A stretch of 9,062 nucleotides of DNA from the NCBI GenBank assembly GCA_036745245.1, contig DAIOGN010000125.1:1-9062 (forward strand). The letters are read 5' to 3'. The position numbers were made by a program, and so were the translations under genes. The stretch comes from DAIOGN01 sp036745245. Its GTDB lineage: Bacteria; Zixibacteria; MSB-5A5; JAUVRN01. Under the pieces are notes generated by a model. It ran no database searches. It was not told the DNA's origin and worked only from the letters and a program-made list of their open reading frames with translations. Shown here one piece after another: positions 7,522 through 9,062 of the stretch. Position 1 is the stretch's first letter, and the number at the start of each line of letters is the position of its first letter.

Positions 7522-8501
7522 TTCGATTCCACCGGCACCGGCGCCGCCGGTATCGTCTCCGCCACGAATTGCCGGGCCGCAGAAAGCGAGGCGGCCAGGT
7601 CGGCCGCAGGCCAGTGAAAGTTGGCGTACTTCGACAGGTCACAGCCCGAGAGCAGTCGCAGGACGGCATCCTTCTGCGCCGTCGTCAGCTCGACGTGGCG
7701 CAGCGCGTCGTTGATTTCAGAGGTGGTCTGCTCGAGCGCCAGAAACCCGAATCGCTGCTCGAGGTAGAGACGCATGATTTCGGAGAGTGAGATGGCGAAC
7801 GGACGCGGTTCGCCCCTCAGGTGATGCTTGCGTTCGGCGAGCGCATCCAGGCGCTCGAGCGCCACCTCCCACGGTGCACGAGTCACGGGTGCCGGCACGC
7901 GAGACCTCTGACGGGGTGTGCGCAGCCTTCGCCACAGATACCAAAGGGCGATGAGCACGGCGACCCCACCCGCCAAAAGCCACCAGGGCACCCTTGAAGG
8001 CGGTTCAATCAACCCCTTGTACGGCGCGGTGGGAATGGAGTCGACTCCGGCTGGTAACACGCTGGCCACGGTCACGCTCTCGGGTGGAAACAGCACGTAC
8101 AGTGAGTCTCCGTTGGGTCCAAGAAGCAGGACATCGCTTGGCCCGGCGGCAAGGCGTCCGAGAACGAAGAGCGCCACCCGCGTGGTCACGCGCCAGTTGG
8201 AATCACCCTTCACCTCGAACGCGAGCGAATCGAGCGCGCGCAGCGTATCGGTACCCGCGGACCATCCCGCCCTCGCCAGCTTATGCGTGGCCGGCGCCGT
8301 GAAGCGCATCTGCACACCAATGGGATCGCCCACCGTGACCGAATCACGGTCGAGAGAAACGGTCCCCAGATCACCGGCATGTCCCGGACCCGCCGTGGGG
8401 AGCAGGGCCAGCAACAGGCCACAGGCGCACGGGCCCGCGAAGGACGTGACTACGCCCGGGGCACGAAGCAGATGTTGTAGGGAGAGGACCGCAGGACCCA
8501 C
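7518..8501 (-). CDS. BatD-like / DUF4381-like membrane protein of the Bat operon
   Basis: About 327 residues from a GTG at 8501. The visible parts are a probable signal segment (about 11-42, ending GPGHA), a short beta-rich periplasmic part (about 45-165) with DSVTVGDPIGVQMRF at 53-67, one membrane helix at about 172-191 (WWLLAGGVAVLIALWYLWRR) and a cytoplasmic helical domain at about 208-315 with SEIMRLYLEQRFGFLALEQT. The layout and C-terminal helices resemble DUF4381 proteins and the tail of BatD, so it is probably a shortened BatD relative working with BatA and BatB. No catalytic residues are evident. An ATG at 8603 would overlap tatA by 56 bases and give an Arg-rich N-terminus, so the GTG is preferred, although it has no clear ribosome site. 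The gene overlaps batA by 4 bases. It may correspond to genes annotated only as hypothetical in other Bat operons. Confidence 0.75.
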   Translation of the reverse strand: MGPAVLSLQHLLRAPGVVTSFAGPCACGLLLALLPTAGPGHAGDLGTVSLDRDSVTVGDPIGVQMRFTAPATHKLARAGWSAGTDTLRALDSLAFEVKGDSNWRVTTRVALFVLGRLAAGPSDVLLLGPNGDSLYVLFPPESVTVASVLPAGVDSIPTAPYKGLIEPPSRVPWWLLAGGVAVLIALWYLWRRLRTPRQRSRVPAPVTRAPWEVALERLDALAERKHHLRGEPRPFAISLSEIMRLYLEQRFGFLALEQTTSEINDALRHVELTTAQKDAVLRLLSGCDLSKYANFHWPAADLAASLSAARQFVAETIPAAPVPVESK

Positions 8502-8547
8502 CCTGCGGGAACGGAACCACCGATGGGCGAAGGCGAGAAGCCCGCCG

Positions 8548-8739
8548 TCAGCTCTTCGGCTCGTCCTTGGCCGAATCCATGGCCTTGTTGGTTTCGGCGT
8601 CAATTTCCCTGACGCCCTTCTTGAACTCTGTGATACTGCGGCCCAGCCCCCGCGCGATTTCGGGAATGCGCTTGGCGCCGAACAGCACCAGCACGATCAC
8701 CAGGATCAAGAGCAGTTCCTGTGCACCCATGCCGAACAT
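8548..8739 (-). CDS. tatA: TatA/E-type twin-arginine translocase subunit
   Basis: The product has 63 residues starting MFGMGAQELL. One short membrane helix spans about 7-20, then comes the family's FG hinge (F20-G21) and an amphipathic helix at about 24-42 (KRIPEIARGLGRSITEFKKG). A charged tail follows. Polar residues Q7/E8 near the start of the helix and the short length fit TatA/TatE rather than TatB. TatA subunits form the variable-size pore of the Tat system, which exports folded proteins with twin-arginine signals. The ATG at 8739 matches the family start. A GTG at 8763 would add eight residues (MSPESESW) and is less likely. tatC and tatB are not in view. It sits between the DUF58 gene and the BatD-like gene, about 60 bases after the former, with a possible promoter in that gap. 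Confidence 0.93.
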   Translation of the reverse strand: MFGMGAQELLLILVIVLVLFGAKRIPEIARGLGRSITEFKKGVREIDAETNKAMDSAKDEPKS

Positions 8740-8779
8740 CCAGGACTCGCTTTCCGGGGACACGTCCCCAACCGCTCAA

Positions 8780-8808
8780 AGTATACGCTGAGGGCGGCCT
8801 CATGCCCA
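8780..8808 (-). promoter_or_regulatory. Candidate sigma70-type promoter ahead of tatA
   Basis: Reading the minus strand, TGGGCA (8808-8803, 4 of 6 matches to TTGACA) is followed after exactly 17 bases by TATACT (8785-8780, 5 of 6 matches to TATAAT). A start of transcription near 8772 would leave a leader of about 33 bases to the tatA ATG at 8739, but only about 9 bases to the alternative GTG at 8763. The -35 box overlaps the end of the DUF58 gene. The AT-rich -10 box stands out in a GC-rich region. The promoter consensus of this organism is unknown, so this is a suggestion only. Confidence 0.4.
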
Positions 8809-9062
8809 CACCAATTTGCGCGCGCGCCGCCTGAAAAACCGCTCCAGCTCCACCACGAACGACTCGCCGGCCACAAGCCGCACGCGTTCGGTGCCGGTTC
8901 GTCGCAGCACGGCCTGAAGCTCCGCCTCGGATCGGGCCGCGTGGGACCGGACATGCTCGGCCCAGGCGCGCGTGTCGGTGTCGATCCAGCGTTCGAAGCC
9001 CGACTCCGCATCGGCCACGCGTATGAGACCGGCGCCCACCGGGACCTCTTCCCGTCGATCCA
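8800..9062 (-). CDS. DUF58 domain protein (C-terminal 86 residues, N-terminus off window)
   Basis: The frame is open from the right edge to a TGA at 8800-8802. The visible residues begin DRREEVPVGAGLIRVADAE, continue with ERWIDTDTRAW and end FFRRRARKLVWA. This matches the C-terminal end of DUF58 proteins, which usually read Asp-x-x-Glu-x-x-x-Pro-x-x-Gly, then a segment on turning over the 'wall' of the VWA-like fold, then a closing basic FFRRR tail. Full proteins are about 290-310 residues, so about 70 percent lies outside the window. DUF58 genes normally sit between a MoxR AAA+ ATPase gene and batA. That fits here, with tatA and the BatD-like gene inserted between DUF58 and batA. A moxR gene is therefore expected further right, but this is inference. 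Confidence 0.85.
   Translation of the reverse strand, partial: DRREEVPVGAGLIRVADAESGFERWIDTDTRAWAEHVRSHAARSEAELQAVLRRTGTERVRLVAGESFVVELERFFRRRARKLVWA

Noticed and set aside
8502..8603. Upstream ATG extension of the BatD-like gene.
   Set aside because: It overlaps the tatA end by 56 bases and adds an Arg/Pro-rich stretch before the signal segment. A GTG at 8501 fits the signal peptide better, though this is not certain.

Overview
The window is a tightly packed block of ten protein genes, all on the minus strand, so they are transcribed from right to left in the given coordinates. Both end genes are cut by the window edges. GC content is high, start codons are often GTG or TTG, and the largest non-coding gaps are only about 46 to 60 bases. 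There is no sign of RNA genes, mobile elements, CRISPR or phage. The gene set (a complete Bat operon plus bacillithiol synthesis) and the GC-rich composition suggest a Gram-negative-type, high-GC bacterium from the broad Bacteroidota/Gemmatimonadota/Eisenbacteria side of the tree. That placement is an inference from gene content only.

In transcription order the layout is as follows. (1) The C-terminal end of a DUF58 protein, 9062-8800. (2) A small TatA/E-type twin-arginine translocase subunit, 8739-8548. (3) A membrane-anchored BatD-like protein, 8501-7518. (4) BatA, 7521-6532, and (5) BatB, 6535-5519, two membrane-anchored von Willebrand A proteins with intact metal-binding (MIDAS) residues. 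(6) A BatC-type TPR protein, 5522-4695, with a long Gln/Lys/Glu/Asp-rich linker. (7) BatD, 4694-2937. (8) BatE, 2949-2194 (TPR, two membrane segments, SH3b). (9) A multi-spanning flippase-like protein of the LPG-synthase transmembrane/YbhN family, 2138-1137. (10) The N-terminal two thirds of BshC, the cysteine-adding enzyme of bacillithiol synthesis, 1087-1.

Genes 3 to 8 are joined by 4-base overlaps (ATGA or GTGA), an exact stop/start abutment and a 13-base overlap, which points to translational coupling and assembly of one membrane complex. Bat proteins are thought to form a cell-envelope complex linked to a MoxR ATPase, which would be expected upstream beyond the right edge. The original aerotolerance role is not settled. 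The unusual parts are the tatA gene inside the Bat cluster, with a plausible promoter of its own; a second BatD-like protein next to it; and the flippase and bshC genes at the tail, which bring a thiol-redox gene under possible co-transcription with the Bat genes.
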